Shown here: positions 15,831 through 23,719 of the stretch, piece by piece
How positions within the stretch are numbered: position 1 is the first letter of the stretch
How the letters are laid out: every line of letters begins with the position of its first letter
Source of the DNA: Acidobacteriota bacterium
GTDB lineage: Bacteria > Acidobacteriota > Blastocatellia > RBC074
Direction of reading: 5' to 3'
Assembly: GCA_016789605.1 (NCBI GenBank)
Contig: JAEUQO010000014.1
Span: 1 to 42,732 of the forward strand
Length of the DNA stretch: 42,732 nucleotides
Notes under the pieces: generated by a model
Databases searched by the model: none
What the model was told of the DNA's origin: nothing
What the model saw: the letters and a program-made list of their open reading frames with translations, nothing else
Translations under genes and position numbers: made by a program

Positions 15831-17093
15831 GTGTATAGCGAACAGCAGCAGACAGGTGCGCTACGTCCTTTTCGCATCTGTGACAATTGTGGACGCTTAA
15901 CCCCAAGCAATTTGCCTCAGTGCGTCAATTGCGGTGCATTGTCAGCGCGCGCTGTGGTGGCAGAACAGCAAGCGCGCCAGGAGCGCCGTTTTCTACAAGC
16001 GCTTTTTCAGCGAGCAACCCCGGTTACAAATGTATTGATTGTGCTCAATGTCATTCTCTTTGTGGTGATGAGCTGGGTAAACGGTGGCAACCGCTGGGAG
16101 GCGCTGTTTTATGGTGCAGACTATGGCGTCCTGGTCGCGTTCGGAGCCAAAACCAATGGTTTGCTGCAAGCCGGAGAATGGTTTCGGTTGATCACGCCGA
16201 TCTTTTTGCACATCGGGTTGTTGCACCTTGTGTTGAATTCATATGCGCTTTGGAACATTGGCCCGATGGTCGAACGGCTGTATGGCTCCGCAAGGTATTT
16301 GTTGCTGTATCTGTTGACGGGCGTGGGCGGAAACCTGGCAAGTTGGCTGAGCGGTATTTGGCGGCAAGACAACATCACTGTCGGCGCTGGCGCTTCGGGG
16401 GCGATTTTCGGATTGTTTGGTGTGCTGGCGGTCTTTGGCTATCGGTATCGAAGCGAGCTTCCGCCGGGATTCAGCCAGGCGATCAAGCGCGGTGTTTTGC
16501 CTGTGATTGCGATCAACTTGCTGATCGGTTATTCGCTTCGTTTTGTGGACAATTCAGCGCACGTCGGTGGATTGCTGGCGGGCGCGATTTTGACGTTGCT
16601 GATTCCCTATCTTCCTCCCGGAGCCAAACGTGTTTCGTTGCTGGGCTTGGTTTTGTTGGCGGTTTGCACGCTGACGGTGGCCGTTAGCTTGGTGGCTGCT
16701 TATCAGCATCGTGCGCCGCATTTGGCGCGTCGCGAAACTCCCGTTGATGCATTTATTCGCGAGATCAATCAGTCACAAAAAAACTTTGAACAGGCCGCCC
16801 AAACTGTCAGACAAGGCGCTAACGCCAGCGCGTTTTTGCCGAAACTCAGTCAATCCGTGGCCGAGCTGGGACGTTTGGTTCCGCTCGATCAGGAAAGCGA
16901 CGTTCTCATCGAAGAGCTGAAGCGCGTGCTTGCCACCGAGCAGGACCTGATTGAAAAGCGGGCCTCGCAGCAGGAATTCGAGCGCAACGAAGACGCCTAT
17001 TCAGAGGTTAGTCGTCGGCTTGAGAATTGGGTGCGCTCTGCGGGCAGGAAGTTCGGGTTACAAATAGAGTCGGACGACAAGCAGAACAAATAA
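15831..17093 (+). CDS. Rhomboid-family intramembrane serine protease with N-terminal zinc ribbon
   Basis: A 420-residue inner-membrane protein with a GTG start placed by AAGGAG. An N-terminal zinc ribbon has CxxC pairs at C17/C20 and C31/C34. After one helix at about residues 60-80 comes the rhomboid core: HIGLLHLVLNSYALWNIGP (the HxxxxN oxyanion region), the nucleophile motif GASGAIFGLFG with Ser189, and HVGGLLAGA with His244, which completes the Ser-His dyad. After the last helix a hydrophilic, mostly helical tail of about 120 residues, possibly a coiled coil, extends to the C-terminus. Rhomboids cleave transmembrane substrates near their helix ends; the substrate here is unknown. Whether it forms a transcript with the dehydrogenase 45 bp downstream is open. 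Confidence 0.92.
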   Translation: MYSEQQQTGALRPFRICDNCGRLTPSNLPQCVNCGALSARAVVAEQQARQERRFLQALFQRATPVTNVLIVLNVILFVVMSWVNGGNRWEALFYGADYGVLVAFGAKTNGLLQAGEWFRLITPIFLHIGLLHLVLNSYALWNIGPMVERLYGSARYLLLYLLTGVGGNLASWLSGIWRQDNITVGAGASGAIFGLFGVLAVFGYRYRSELPPGFSQAIKRGVLPVIAINLLIGYSLRFVDNSAHVGGLLAGAILTLLIPYLPPGAKRVSLLGLVLLAVCTLTVAVSLVAAYQHRAPHLARRETPVDAFIREINQSQKNFEQAAQTVRQGANASAFLPKLSQSVAELGRLVPLDQESDVLIEELKRVLATEQDLIEKRASQQEFERNEDAYSEVSRRLENWVRSAGRKFGLQIESDDKQNK

Positions 17094-17138
17094 ACAGCAT
17101 TTTTACGACGCAGTCGGTCATTTATCAGGAGATTCTTT

Positions 17139-18029
17139 ATGGCAATCAAAAAAGTCGGAGTTTTAGGCGCGGGGTTGATGGGAGCTGGGATCGCTCAAAT
17201 CGCGGCCAGCAGCGGTTATGACGTGACAGTTGTCGAAGTCAGCGAGGACGTTCTCAAAAAAGGCCTGGGCGGCGTTGAAAAATCGCTCGCCAAGTTTGTC
17301 GAAAAAGGCTCGCTTTCGGCAGAGCAGAAAGACGCGACTTTGGGGCGTCTGCACGGCACAACGAATCTGGAAGCGCTTCAGGATGCCGACCTGATTATCG
17401 AAGCGATCATCGAAAATTTACAGATCAAACGCGAGACCTATGCCAAGCTTGACGCCATCTGCAAACCGGAAACGATTTTCGCGTCGAATACGTCGTCGCT
17501 TTCGGTGACCGAAATGATGACGGCGACCAGTGCTGCACGCCAACAACGGTTTATCGGAATGCACTTTTTCAATCCGGTGCCATTGATGAAGCTGGTCGAA
17601 GTCATTCGGACGATTCTGACCGATGAGCAGGTCTATGAAGAGGCGGTTGCTGTGGCAGCGTCTATGGGCAAGACGGTCGTACGTGCGGGCGATAAAACCG
17701 GGTTCATCGTCAATCGTTTGTTGGTGCCGTTCATGCTTGATGCCATTCGCGTGTATGAAGAAGGACTGGCTTCGGTCGTGGACATTGATAATGGCCTGAA
17801 GCTGGGCTGCAATCATCCGATGGGGCCGTTGACGCTGGCGGACTTCGTCGGATTGGATACCACGTATTACATCGCCAACATCATGTTTGATGAGTTCAAG
17901 GAAAAACGCTTTGCGCCGCCGCCCTTGCTCAAGCGCATGGTTCAGGCAGGCTTGTATGGCCGCAAATCGGGCCGTGGCTTTTACGATTATTCCGATCCGC
18001 GAAACCCTGTCCCGATGAAGTTGGTTTAG
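17139..18029 (+). CDS. hbd: 3-hydroxyacyl-CoA dehydrogenase (3-hydroxybutyryl-CoA type)
   Basis: A 296-residue single-function dehydrogenase that oxidises (S)-3-hydroxyacyl-CoA with NAD. The N-terminal Rossmann motif is GAGLMGAGIAQIAASSGYDV. NTSSLSVTEM holds the substrate-contact Ser/Asn, and GMHFFNPVPLMKLVEVI contains the catalytic His. The C-terminal helical domain has NRLLVPFMLDAIRVYEEG, HPMGPLTLADFVGLDT and a closing GRKSGRGFYDY. Length fits the Hbd/PaaH group rather than the FadB/FadJ fusions. AGGAG lies just upstream of the ATG. The next gene, a crotonase, starts 6 bp after the stop, so the two probably act together in short-chain fatty-acid or butyrate-type metabolism. The exact symbol (hbd or paaH) is a best guess. 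Confidence 0.9.
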   Translation: MAIKKVGVLGAGLMGAGIAQIAASSGYDVTVVEVSEDVLKKGLGGVEKSLAKFVEKGSLSAEQKDATLGRLHGTTNLEALQDADLIIEAIIENLQIKRETYAKLDAICKPETIFASNTSSLSVTEMMTATSAARQQRFIGMHFFNPVPLMKLVEVIRTILTDEQVYEEAVAVAASMGKTVVRAGDKTGFIVNRLLVPFMLDAIRVYEEGLASVVDIDNGLKLGCNHPMGPLTLADFVGLDTTYYIANIMFDEFKEKRFAPPPLLKRMVQAGLYGRKSGRGFYDYSDPRNPVPMKLV

Positions 18030-18035
18030 CAACCG

Positions 18036-18821
18036 ATGACAAACGAATTGATCGTCCAAGAGCGGCGCGGCAGCATAACCTGGATTACGCTCAACCGCGC
18101 CACTGAACAAAACGCACTGACTCCCGCGATGATCGGCGCACTGACGTCTATCTTTTCTCTTTTGAAAGAAGATGACGCCGTTCGCGTAATCGTTTTGACC
18201 GGAGCGGGCGAGGAGGCGTTTTGTCGCGGTTGGGATTGGAAAGAGTTGCGAAGGTTCCAATCGTCTCAACTGCGTGCGCTAGGGGAAGAGGGCCGCGCAT
18301 TCACAGAATTGGTTGAAAATATCGGAAAACCGGTAATTGCTGCGATCAATGGCAGAGCGTACGGATATGGCTGCGAACTGGCGTTGGCTTGTCATTTTCG
18401 GTTGGCGACCAGCAATGCGGAGTTTGCACAATCTGACATTCTGCCTGAACTGAATTCGTGTTGTGGCAGTATGCAGCGGTTGGCTCGCACGATTGGTCGG
18501 GCACGAGCTTTAGAAATGGGGCTGACCGGCGAGGCGAGTGGGGCCGATGAAGCTTTACAGTTTGGATTGATTTCCAAACTTACGCCGGATGCTATTTCAT
18601 TGCAGTTGGCTGCGACAGAATTGGCAGAAAAACTCGCTAGGAATGCTCCGCTAGCGATGAAGTATGCAATGACTGCGGTTTCGCAAGGTAGCGCATTACC
18701 GCTGGCAGATGCCTTACGGTTGGAATCCGAGTTGTTTGAGCTAAGCATCGCAACTGATGACCTCCGTGAAGGCACGCAAGCGTTCTTAGAAAAGCGGTTG
18801 CCCGAATTCACCGGGAAGTAG
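18036..18821 (+). CDS. Enoyl-CoA hydratase/isomerase (crotonase) family protein
   Basis: A 261-residue crotonase-fold enzyme immediately downstream of the 3-hydroxyacyl-CoA dehydrogenase. The CoA-binding and oxyanion segments are FCRGWDWKEL and INGRAYGYGCELALACHF. The Glu in GCELALAC corresponds to the first catalytic glutamate of enoyl-CoA hydratase (Glu144 in the rat enzyme). The segment with the second catalytic glutamate normally reads like GQPEI..., but here it is AQSDILPELNSCCGS, with Asp at that position and SCCGS in place of the GAGGT loop. The reaction may therefore not be plain hydration; an isomerase or another crotonase reaction is possible. The genetic link to a beta-oxidation dehydrogenase supports an acyl-CoA substrate. 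Confidence 0.85.
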   Translation: MTNELIVQERRGSITWITLNRATEQNALTPAMIGALTSIFSLLKEDDAVRVIVLTGAGEEAFCRGWDWKELRRFQSSQLRALGEEGRAFTELVENIGKPVIAAINGRAYGYGCELALACHFRLATSNAEFAQSDILPELNSCCGSMQRLARTIGRARALEMGLTGEASGADEALQFGLISKLTPDAISLQLAATELAEKLARNAPLAMKYAMTAVSQGSALPLADALRLESELFELSIATDDLREGTQAFLEKRLPEFTGK

Positions 18822-18905
18822 CCGTGTAAAGACACATTCGACGCTGGAAGGCGATTGAGGCGATTATTTTGTGACAAACGCTTCGGCGGGCAACCCAACG
18901 TTGGC

Positions 18906-18934
18906 TTGACCGCATCCACCAGGCTCACTATACT
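18906..18934 (+). promoter_or_regulatory. sigma-70 promoter for ribH
   Basis: TTGACC (18906-18911) and TATACT (18929-18934) are separated by 17 nt, each differing from consensus at one base. Transcription should start near 18941, only about 9 nt before the ATG at 18950. This rules out the upstream TTG at 18938 as the start codon and implies a very short leader. Confidence 0.75.
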
Positions 18935-18949
18935 GGGTTGCGAGTAACC

Positions 18950-19429
18950 ATGAAGATTTCCCCCACAGGTCACGTCATCGAAGGTGCGCTAAATGCAGAA
19001 GGTTTACGCTTTGCCATCATTGCCAGCCGATGGAACGATCTGATCGTTGGCCGATTGATCGGCGGGGCACAAGATGCGTTGCTCAGATTAGGTGCGCAAG
19101 AGAACGATCTCACCATAGTTCGAGTGCCTGGTTCTTTCGAAATTCCTCTCGCAGCCAAAAAAGTGGCGGCAAGTGGACATTACAATGCAGTCATTTGCGT
19201 GGGAGCAGTGATTCGCGGCGAGACACCTCATTTTGACTACATCGCCGCTGAAGTAACCAAAGGCATGGCGGCAGCATCATTGGAAACCGGTGTGCCAATC
19301 GCTTATGGCATTATTACCGCTGACACGGTAGAGCAAGCGATCAACCGTGCTGGGGTAAAAGCAGGGAACAAAGGTTTTGAAGCGGCAATGGCTGCCGTGG
19401 AAATGGCCAACTTGCTTAAGCTGCTGTAA
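18950..19429 (+). CDS. ribH: 6,7-dimethyl-8-ribityllumazine synthase
   Basis: A 159-residue enzyme that condenses 5-amino-6-ribitylamino-uracil with 3,4-dihydroxy-2-butanone 4-phosphate in the penultimate step of riboflavin synthesis. Family motifs in order are [20 protein letters not shown] (N-terminal Trp substrate pocket), [30 protein letters not shown] with the catalytic His, and [36 protein letters not shown]. Length is typical. The ATG at 18950 was chosen because the promoter just upstream starts transcription after the alternative TTG. nusB follows 103 bp later, a gene order shared by many bacteria. No FMN riboswitch is visible upstream. Confidence 0.95.
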   Translation: MKISPTGHVIEGALNAEGLRFAIIASRWNDLIVGRLIGGAQDALLRLGAQENDLTIVRVPGSFEIPLAAKKVAASGHYNAVICVGAVIRGETPHFDYIAAEVTKGMAAASLETGVPIAYGIITADTVEQAINRAGVKAGNKGFEAAMAAVEMANLLKLL

Positions 19430-19532
19430 GCCAAACCTGGTAGGCATGATCTGTTGTCACCGATGATTGAGCTTTGTAAGTCCCCCAGTATTCTTCAACT
19501 AATCAGAAACTTCTACTGTAACAAATAAAGCT

Positions 19533-19994
19533 ATGGGTGTTCGGCGTAGAGCGCGAGAGTGCGCCTTGCAAATGCTGTTTTCATATGACATTGCTCGCCC
19601 GTCCGTTGAAGAGCTGCTTGAGACCTATTGGGAGGAAATGGCGGAGGCTGCAGACGAGGTCAAAGGCTTTGCGAACGAATTGGCGACAGGGACCATCGCA
19701 CATTTAAGCGAGATTGATGACCGTATACGGATGCGCACAGAGCACTGGCGTATTCCCCGTATGGCGGTGGTTGATCGCAATTTGTTGCGCATGGCGGTCT
19801 ATGAATTTTTATTTCAACCAAACACGCCCAAAACTGTGGCGATCAATGAAGCCTTAGAAATTGCGCGACGCTTTTCTACCAGTGAAGCAACGCAATTTAT
19901 CAATGGAATTCTTGATGCGATCAAGCGCGATTTAGAAACACAGCCTGCTGCAGAGATTTCCCTGGCCGGTCTGGTGCATCACGTTAATCGCTGA
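19533..19994 (+). CDS. nusB: Transcription antitermination factor NusB
   Basis: A 153-residue all-helical RNA-binding protein that joins NusE(S10) and boxA RNA in rRNA antitermination complexes. The Arg-rich first helix is VRRRARECALQMLFSYDIA. The C-terminal half has RIPRMAVVDRNLLRMAVYEFLF, PKTVAINEALEIARRFS and QFINGILDAI, all hallmark NusB segments. Length is normal. Upstream spacing of 103 bp leaves room for its own promoter: TTGTCA at 19454-19459 with a poor TAAGTC 17 nt later is the best I see. Read-through from ribH is equally plausible. Confidence 0.95.
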   Translation: MGVRRRARECALQMLFSYDIARPSVEELLETYWEEMAEAADEVKGFANELATGTIAHLSEIDDRIRMRTEHWRIPRMAVVDRNLLRMAVYEFLFQPNTPKTVAINEALEIARRFSTSEATQFINGILDAIKRDLETQPAAEISLAGLVHHVNR

Positions 19995-20017
19995 GTGTTG
20001 ACAAAATCATAACTTTT

Positions 20018-20052
20018 AGATGCGGAGCCGTCACTAAAACGGCTCCGCATCT
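20018..20052. terminator. Perfect 14-bp inverted repeat, possible terminator
   Basis: Arms 20018-20031 and 20039-20052 pair perfectly around a 7-nt loop, between nusB (+) and a minus-strand gene whose stop codon is at 20061. Neither side has a good T run (CCTTCC on plus, AAAAGTT on minus), so a protein-binding or RNA-stabilising role cannot be excluded. Confidence 0.6.
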
Positions 20053-20060
20053 CCTTCCAT

Positions 20061-20870
20061 CTATTCCAGCAACAATCTCACTTCAAGCTTCTGGGCGATA
20101 CGAATGGCTCGCGTGAACTGGACAAATTCTGCGTAATTATTTCCGAGCATTTCCAGGCTCTCCCACTCCGCCCTAACTTCTTCGCTCAACAGTAAGGCTT
20201 CCAGAAAATCTGCATAGTCTGACAACGCTAGAATAGGTAATTCGCGTTGATAAGCGACTTGGACCTCAGGGCCAGCACTGAATCCCGCGAGAATGTCGAA
20301 CACATTGTCTGTGCTTAATTGACCAGCATTGCGTGCCAACGGAATCGGAACTCGACGTTCAAAAAATCGCAATCCTTCAGGTGTGGTAACGCGACGCAAC
20401 TCTTTGGTTCCTTCTCCGTCAAATGGCGATTCGGCATCGAGTAGTACGTGCAGGATGCGAGGCCATTCATCTGTTGCTAAGGTGTCATATAGCAGCTGCA
20501 AGCGATCGGCGAGGAAACGTTCAAATTTTGCTTCGATAGGGTATCGAATACGTCCCAGGCAGTGAATGGATTCAGCAAGGCGTGGCGCAACCGCGGCTTT
20601 GTTTTCCTCGTTTGCTGCCAGGTATTTTTGCGGGATTTGGCCGGGGCACTGAAGCTGACAAAAGGCGGATATTTGATCTACCGCTTCGAGAAGCTTTGCA
20701 TTTTCTGTCGTCAATTGCACGCTTTCCCGTGATGGCGTCGCAGCGGTTTCAATTGTTTCATTCACAATGCGGGACACCAAGGCGCTGGTGCGGCCCATTT
20801 CGCGCAGTTTTTGTTCGCCAAGTTCTTGGCGAATTGGGCACGGAAGTTCAATTGCGTATTCAAGAGACAT
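20061..20870 (-). CDS. Protein of unknown function
   Basis: A 269-residue soluble protein with no signal peptide or membrane segment, mostly helical by composition. I do not recognise a family. Visible points are an N-terminal LPCPIRQELGEQKL segment with one cysteine, a second pair of cysteines in FCQLQCPGQIPQKYL (about residue 90), a conserved-looking central block FERFLADRLQLLYDTLA, and an acidic C-terminus with YADFLEALLLSEEVRAEWESLEMLGNNYAEF. There is no clear ribosome-binding site. The length, codon use and terminator-like repeat downstream all support a real gene. It stands alone between nusB and the VWA gene, so context gives no role. Confidence 0.75.
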   Translation of the reverse strand: MSLEYAIELPCPIRQELGEQKLREMGRTSALVSRIVNETIETAATPSRESVQLTTENAKLLEAVDQISAFCQLQCPGQIPQKYLAANEENKAAVAPRLAESIHCLGRIRYPIEAKFERFLADRLQLLYDTLATDEWPRILHVLLDAESPFDGEGTKELRRVTTPEGLRFFERRVPIPLARNAGQLSTDNVFDILAGFSAGPEVQVAYQRELPILALSDYADFLEALLLSEEVRAEWESLEMLGNNYAEFVQFTRAIRIAQKLEVRLLLE

Positions 20871-20956
20871 AAATGTTTTGCGTTATTGATCAGGATTTGA
20901 GATATGAGGGCAGAAAACATTCTACCATTTAAGCTGCTGTTTCTCTGGACGCCCTT

Positions 20957-20985
20957 TTGCTTCAGGCAAAACCCTCAAGTAAAAT
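20957..20985 (+). promoter_or_regulatory. sigma-70-like promoter for the VWA gene
   Basis: TTGCTT (20957-20962) and TAAAAT (20980-20985) are 17 nt apart. The first possible ATG (20984) falls inside the -10 box and so cannot be used. Transcription from about 20992 leaves AGGA at 20999-21002, 8 nt before the ATG at 21011. Confidence 0.6.
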
Positions 20986-21010
20986 GTCCTTCATTGTCAG
21001 GACAAGCTTT

Positions 21011-22264
21011 ATGAGAGATCAGGCAGCGATTATGCGAATGAGAGTTTTAGCGCTCGCTCTTGTGATGGCGGCGTTCTCCGTTATTGTTAACGGGCAAACC
21101 ACGGAAGCTCAGGATCCCCAGCAAAAACTGGTGATCCCCACGACCGATGTCACAGTACAAGTGATCGTGACAGATCGCTATGGGCGATTTGTGACAGGGT
21201 TGCGGCAGGCTGATTTCAGTGTTCGAGAAGATGGCCTGCTGCAAAAAGTCGAAAAGTTCTCTGACTCAACGGCGCCGTTCAACGTGGCCTTGCTGATTGA
21301 CACCAGCCGAAGCACGCAAAATAAACTCGGTGCAATCCGCAAGGCGGCCCAGGCGTTCATCAAGCAATTGCAGCCCAATGACCGGGTGATGATTGTAACC
21401 TTTGATGAACACGTTCGGTTTATCAGCGAACTCACCAATAACCGTGCCGAGCTTGATCGGGCAGTCAAATCGCTCAAAAGCAGTTACATGACCAGCCTGT
21501 ATGATGCAATTTCGCAAACCATCACAGAAAGGCTGAACAAAATTCAGGGGCGTAAAGCTATTGTCATCCTGACTGATGGGGTAGACACCGCAAGCAAACG
21601 TGCCAGTTTTGAAAGCACGTTGGAAATGGTTTCTGCAACGGGAATCATCTGTTACGCCATTCAATATGAAACGCGTAATGATGGTGTGCCGATCTCTCGC
21701 CCGCTTTTCTTTCCAAATGGTGGAGGAGGGCAGAGATTCCGTGCAAACTTCGTCGGTAGTTCTCCGCGCGAAATCGCGCAAGACCCTCCTGTACAAACAG
21801 AGTCAGAGAAGAAAGAGCAGGGAAAACCGCTCATCAATTTGCCGCGGCCTTCGACGTCTGTAATCAATGGAGACCCGCCCGCTTCTGTGCCAGGCAATAG
21901 ACCGATGACGCGTGTTAACTCTCAAGGTGGACAGCCGCTGCGTGATCGCTATCTGATCGCCACCGACTTTTTGCATTCCCTGGCTGTTCAATCGGGCGCG
22001 CTGCATATCCGGGCTGAGAATATCGAAAATACGTCATTTGCCTTTCAACGCATTGCCGAAGAGCTTCGAAACCAATACACCCTTGCTTACATCTCTTCCA
22101 ATGAACAACGTGATGGCAAGTATCGCTCAATTGCAGTGGGGCTGAAGGTGCCTGACTTGGTTGTACGTGCACGGCACGGATATCGTGTGCCGAAAGCTGA
22201 CCCTGCGGACGAGGCTCCTTCTGAGAGGAAAGCTCCTGCTGGGGCTGCTAAGCCAAACAACTAG
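21011..22264 (+). CDS. Secreted VWFA-domain protein (acidobacterial VWFA-related type)
   Basis: A 417-residue exported protein. After a signal peptide (RMRVLALALVMAAFSVIVNGQ) a beta-rich region reads VTVQVIVTDRYGRFVTGLRQADFSVREDG, the hallmark lead-in of the VWFA-related family abundant in Acidobacteria. The von Willebrand A domain follows with its metal-ion site: DTSRST (DxSxS), the mid-domain Thr in YMTSLYDAI, and ILTDGVDTAS. The last 120 residues contain a Pro/Asn-rich linker, ITDFLHS-type helices and FQRIAEELRNQYTLAYISSN, also typical of the family. The probable role is extracellular or periplasmic protein binding; the ligand is unknown. The start codon rests on promoter and AGGA placement and could be 21032 or 21038. 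Confidence 0.88.
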   Translation: MRDQAAIMRMRVLALALVMAAFSVIVNGQTTEAQDPQQKLVIPTTDVTVQVIVTDRYGRFVTGLRQADFSVREDGLLQKVEKFSDSTAPFNVALLIDTSRSTQNKLGAIRKAAQAFIKQLQPNDRVMIVTFDEHVRFISELTNNRAELDRAVKSLKSSYMTSLYDAISQTITERLNKIQGRKAIVILTDGVDTASKRASFESTLEMVSATGIICYAIQYETRNDGVPISRPLFFPNGGGGQRFRANFVGSSPREIAQDPPVQTESEKKEQGKPLINLPRPSTSVINGDPPASVPGNRPMTRVNSQGGQPLRDRYLIATDFLHSLAVQSGALHIRAENIENTSFAFQRIAEELRNQYTLAYISSNEQRDGKYRSIAVGLKVPDLVVRARHGYRVPKADPADEAPSERKAPAGAAKPNN

Positions 22265-22306
22265 GTCTGATTCGCGAGGCACTTGAGCAATTGCCCGAAT
22301 AATATT

Positions 22307-22346
22307 AAGGGAGCTCCCGGATAGAGGGATGCTCCCTTCTTTTACT
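22307..22346 (+). terminator. Intrinsic terminator of the VWA gene
   Basis: Arms AAGGGAGC (22307-22314) and GCTCCCTT (22331-22338) form an 8-bp stem with a 16-nt loop, followed by CTTTTACTTTATT. It lies 43 bp after the stop codon. Confidence 0.82.
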
Positions 22347-22378
22347 TTATTGAGTGCTGTAAGCGGTAATTCCCGGCC

Positions 22379-22615
<237 letters not shown>

Positions 22616-22621
22616 ACAATC

Positions 22622-22650
22622 AGTATAGTCAGTAGGCTATGTCTAGTCAA
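22622..22650 (-). promoter_or_regulatory. sigma-70 promoter for the candidate small RNA
   Basis: On the minus strand TTGACT (complement of 22645-22650) and TATACT (complement of 22622-22627) are separated by exactly 17 nt, each one base from consensus. No minus-strand coding region follows, which makes a chance match to a protein-gene promoter unlikely. Confidence 0.75.
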
Positions 22651-22732
22651 GATTGCTTTAACTTTTGTTCATAAACTTTTTCGATCCTTTCATTACACAC
22701 CTAAAACTGTCCTGGAAATGTGGACGAAATGC

Positions 22733-22747
22733 CAGAAAGGCTTTCTG
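22733..22747. repeat. 15-bp palindrome, possible operator
   Basis: CAGAAAG and CTTTCTG flank a single G, making a perfect 7-bp-arm palindrome about 94 bp upstream of the GTG at 22841. It could be a repressor site or a chance palindrome; no promoter for 22841 was confidently identified. Confidence 0.3.
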
Positions 22748-22840
22748 TGTCAGCCTGCCTGTTTTGTGCTAAGCTAGTGTTGCTAACCCCTTGCAGAACC
22801 TGAGATCAAAATAGATTTTACTTGCCATAGGGAGGTAGGT

Positions 22841-23626
22841 GTGAAGATGCGCAGATTGCTTGTCCCAGCGCTGTTCAGTCTGGCGATTGTTTTGTCAACG
22901 ACTGCTGCCGCTCTTGCCGACACGATTCGGTTAAAAGACGGCAGCGTGTTGAAAGGCAAGGTGATTTCTTACAGCCAGCGCAAATTTACGATTGTTGTTT
23001 ATATTGGCAATTCGGCTTCGCAGCACGTCATTCCCGTTGAAGAGGTAGATAGTGTGGAATTTGACGCGAATGACGCTGTGGCTGGCACGTCAGCCCCTCG
23101 GAGCGTTACAGCTGCTCCTGTTGGTGAAGTCAATAACACGCCACCGGCGACGACCGCGCCACCGACAGAATCTGCGAGCACGCGAGAGCAGGTGGCTCCG
23201 CCTCCCGCCAATGATCCGCCTACTGCGCGACCTGCGGCAGAGAATGAAGCCGGGGTTATTGCTACGTTGGCAGAAAAAAATGTCAGCGTTGCGGCGGCGG
23301 CCGATTGGACGAGCACGGATATTCGCATACAGAAAGGGCAGCGCGTCGTGATCAACGCCAGCGGCGAAATTGACCTGGGAGAGAATGTGCGCAGCGACCC
23401 CGAAGGCTTGAATAAGGACGACACGCGGAAGCTCATTCCGAACCGCCCAACAGGTGCTTTGATTGCCGTTGTCGGAGATGATAACGACGATTTTGTCTAT
23501 GTTGGGAAATCCACCGAATTTATTGCCAAACACAATGGCATACTCTTTTTGAGCGTGAACGAGAGCAATCTGAAAGACAACAGCGGCGCGTTTATCGCCC
23601 GCGTTAAAGTGCTCAGCAACAAATAG
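22841..23626 (+). CDS. Secreted protein with PA-IL (LecA)-like C-terminal domain
   Basis: A 261-residue exported protein. GGGAGG at 22830-22835 favours the GTG at 22841 over the ATG two codons later. A signal peptide ends near AALA. Residues about 28-80 (DTIRLKDGSVLKGKVISYS, HVIPVEEVDSVEF) resemble a small SH3/LSm-like barrel found in many secreted bacterial proteins. A Pro/Thr/Ala-rich linker (about 85-130) follows. The last 120 residues (DWTSTDIRIQKGQRVVINASGEI, GALIAVVGDDNDDFVYVGKS, GILFLSVNESNLKDNSGAF) follow the jelly-roll pattern of PA-IL-type galactose-binding lectins. Sugar binding is inferred from the fold, since I did not check the calcium ligands. A terminator follows. Confidence 0.75.
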   Translation: MKMRRLLVPALFSLAIVLSTTAAALADTIRLKDGSVLKGKVISYSQRKFTIVVYIGNSASQHVIPVEEVDSVEFDANDAVAGTSAPRSVTAAPVGEVNNTPPATTAPPTESASTREQVAPPPANDPPTARPAAENEAGVIATLAEKNVSVAAAADWTSTDIRIQKGQRVVINASGEIDLGENVRSDPEGLNKDDTRKLIPNRPTGALIAVVGDDNDDFVYVGKSTEFIAKHNGILFLSVNESNLKDNSGAFIARVKVLSNK

Positions 23627-23636
23627 CGATTGTCGG

Positions 23637-23689
23637 AAGGCTGCCGCTTAATGCGTAGTCAGTGAGGCTACGATTGCGGTGGCCTTTTT
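23637..23689 (+). terminator. Intrinsic terminator after the PA-IL-like gene
   Basis: An 11-bp stem with two G-U pairs (23637-23647 with 23676-23686) encloses an inner 5-bp stem (CGTAG/CTACG) and is followed by five T residues. It separates the secreted protein gene from the kinase gene. Confidence 0.75.
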
Positions 23690-23719
23690 GTTGGTGTTTC
23701 CATACCGCGCTGGGAAAGA

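Noticed and set aside
17418..18269. A 283-codon minus-strand open frame opposite the dehydrogenase and crotonase genes
   Set aside because: It spans two well-identified plus-strand genes and is rich in Arg, His and Gln, as expected of an antisense shadow.
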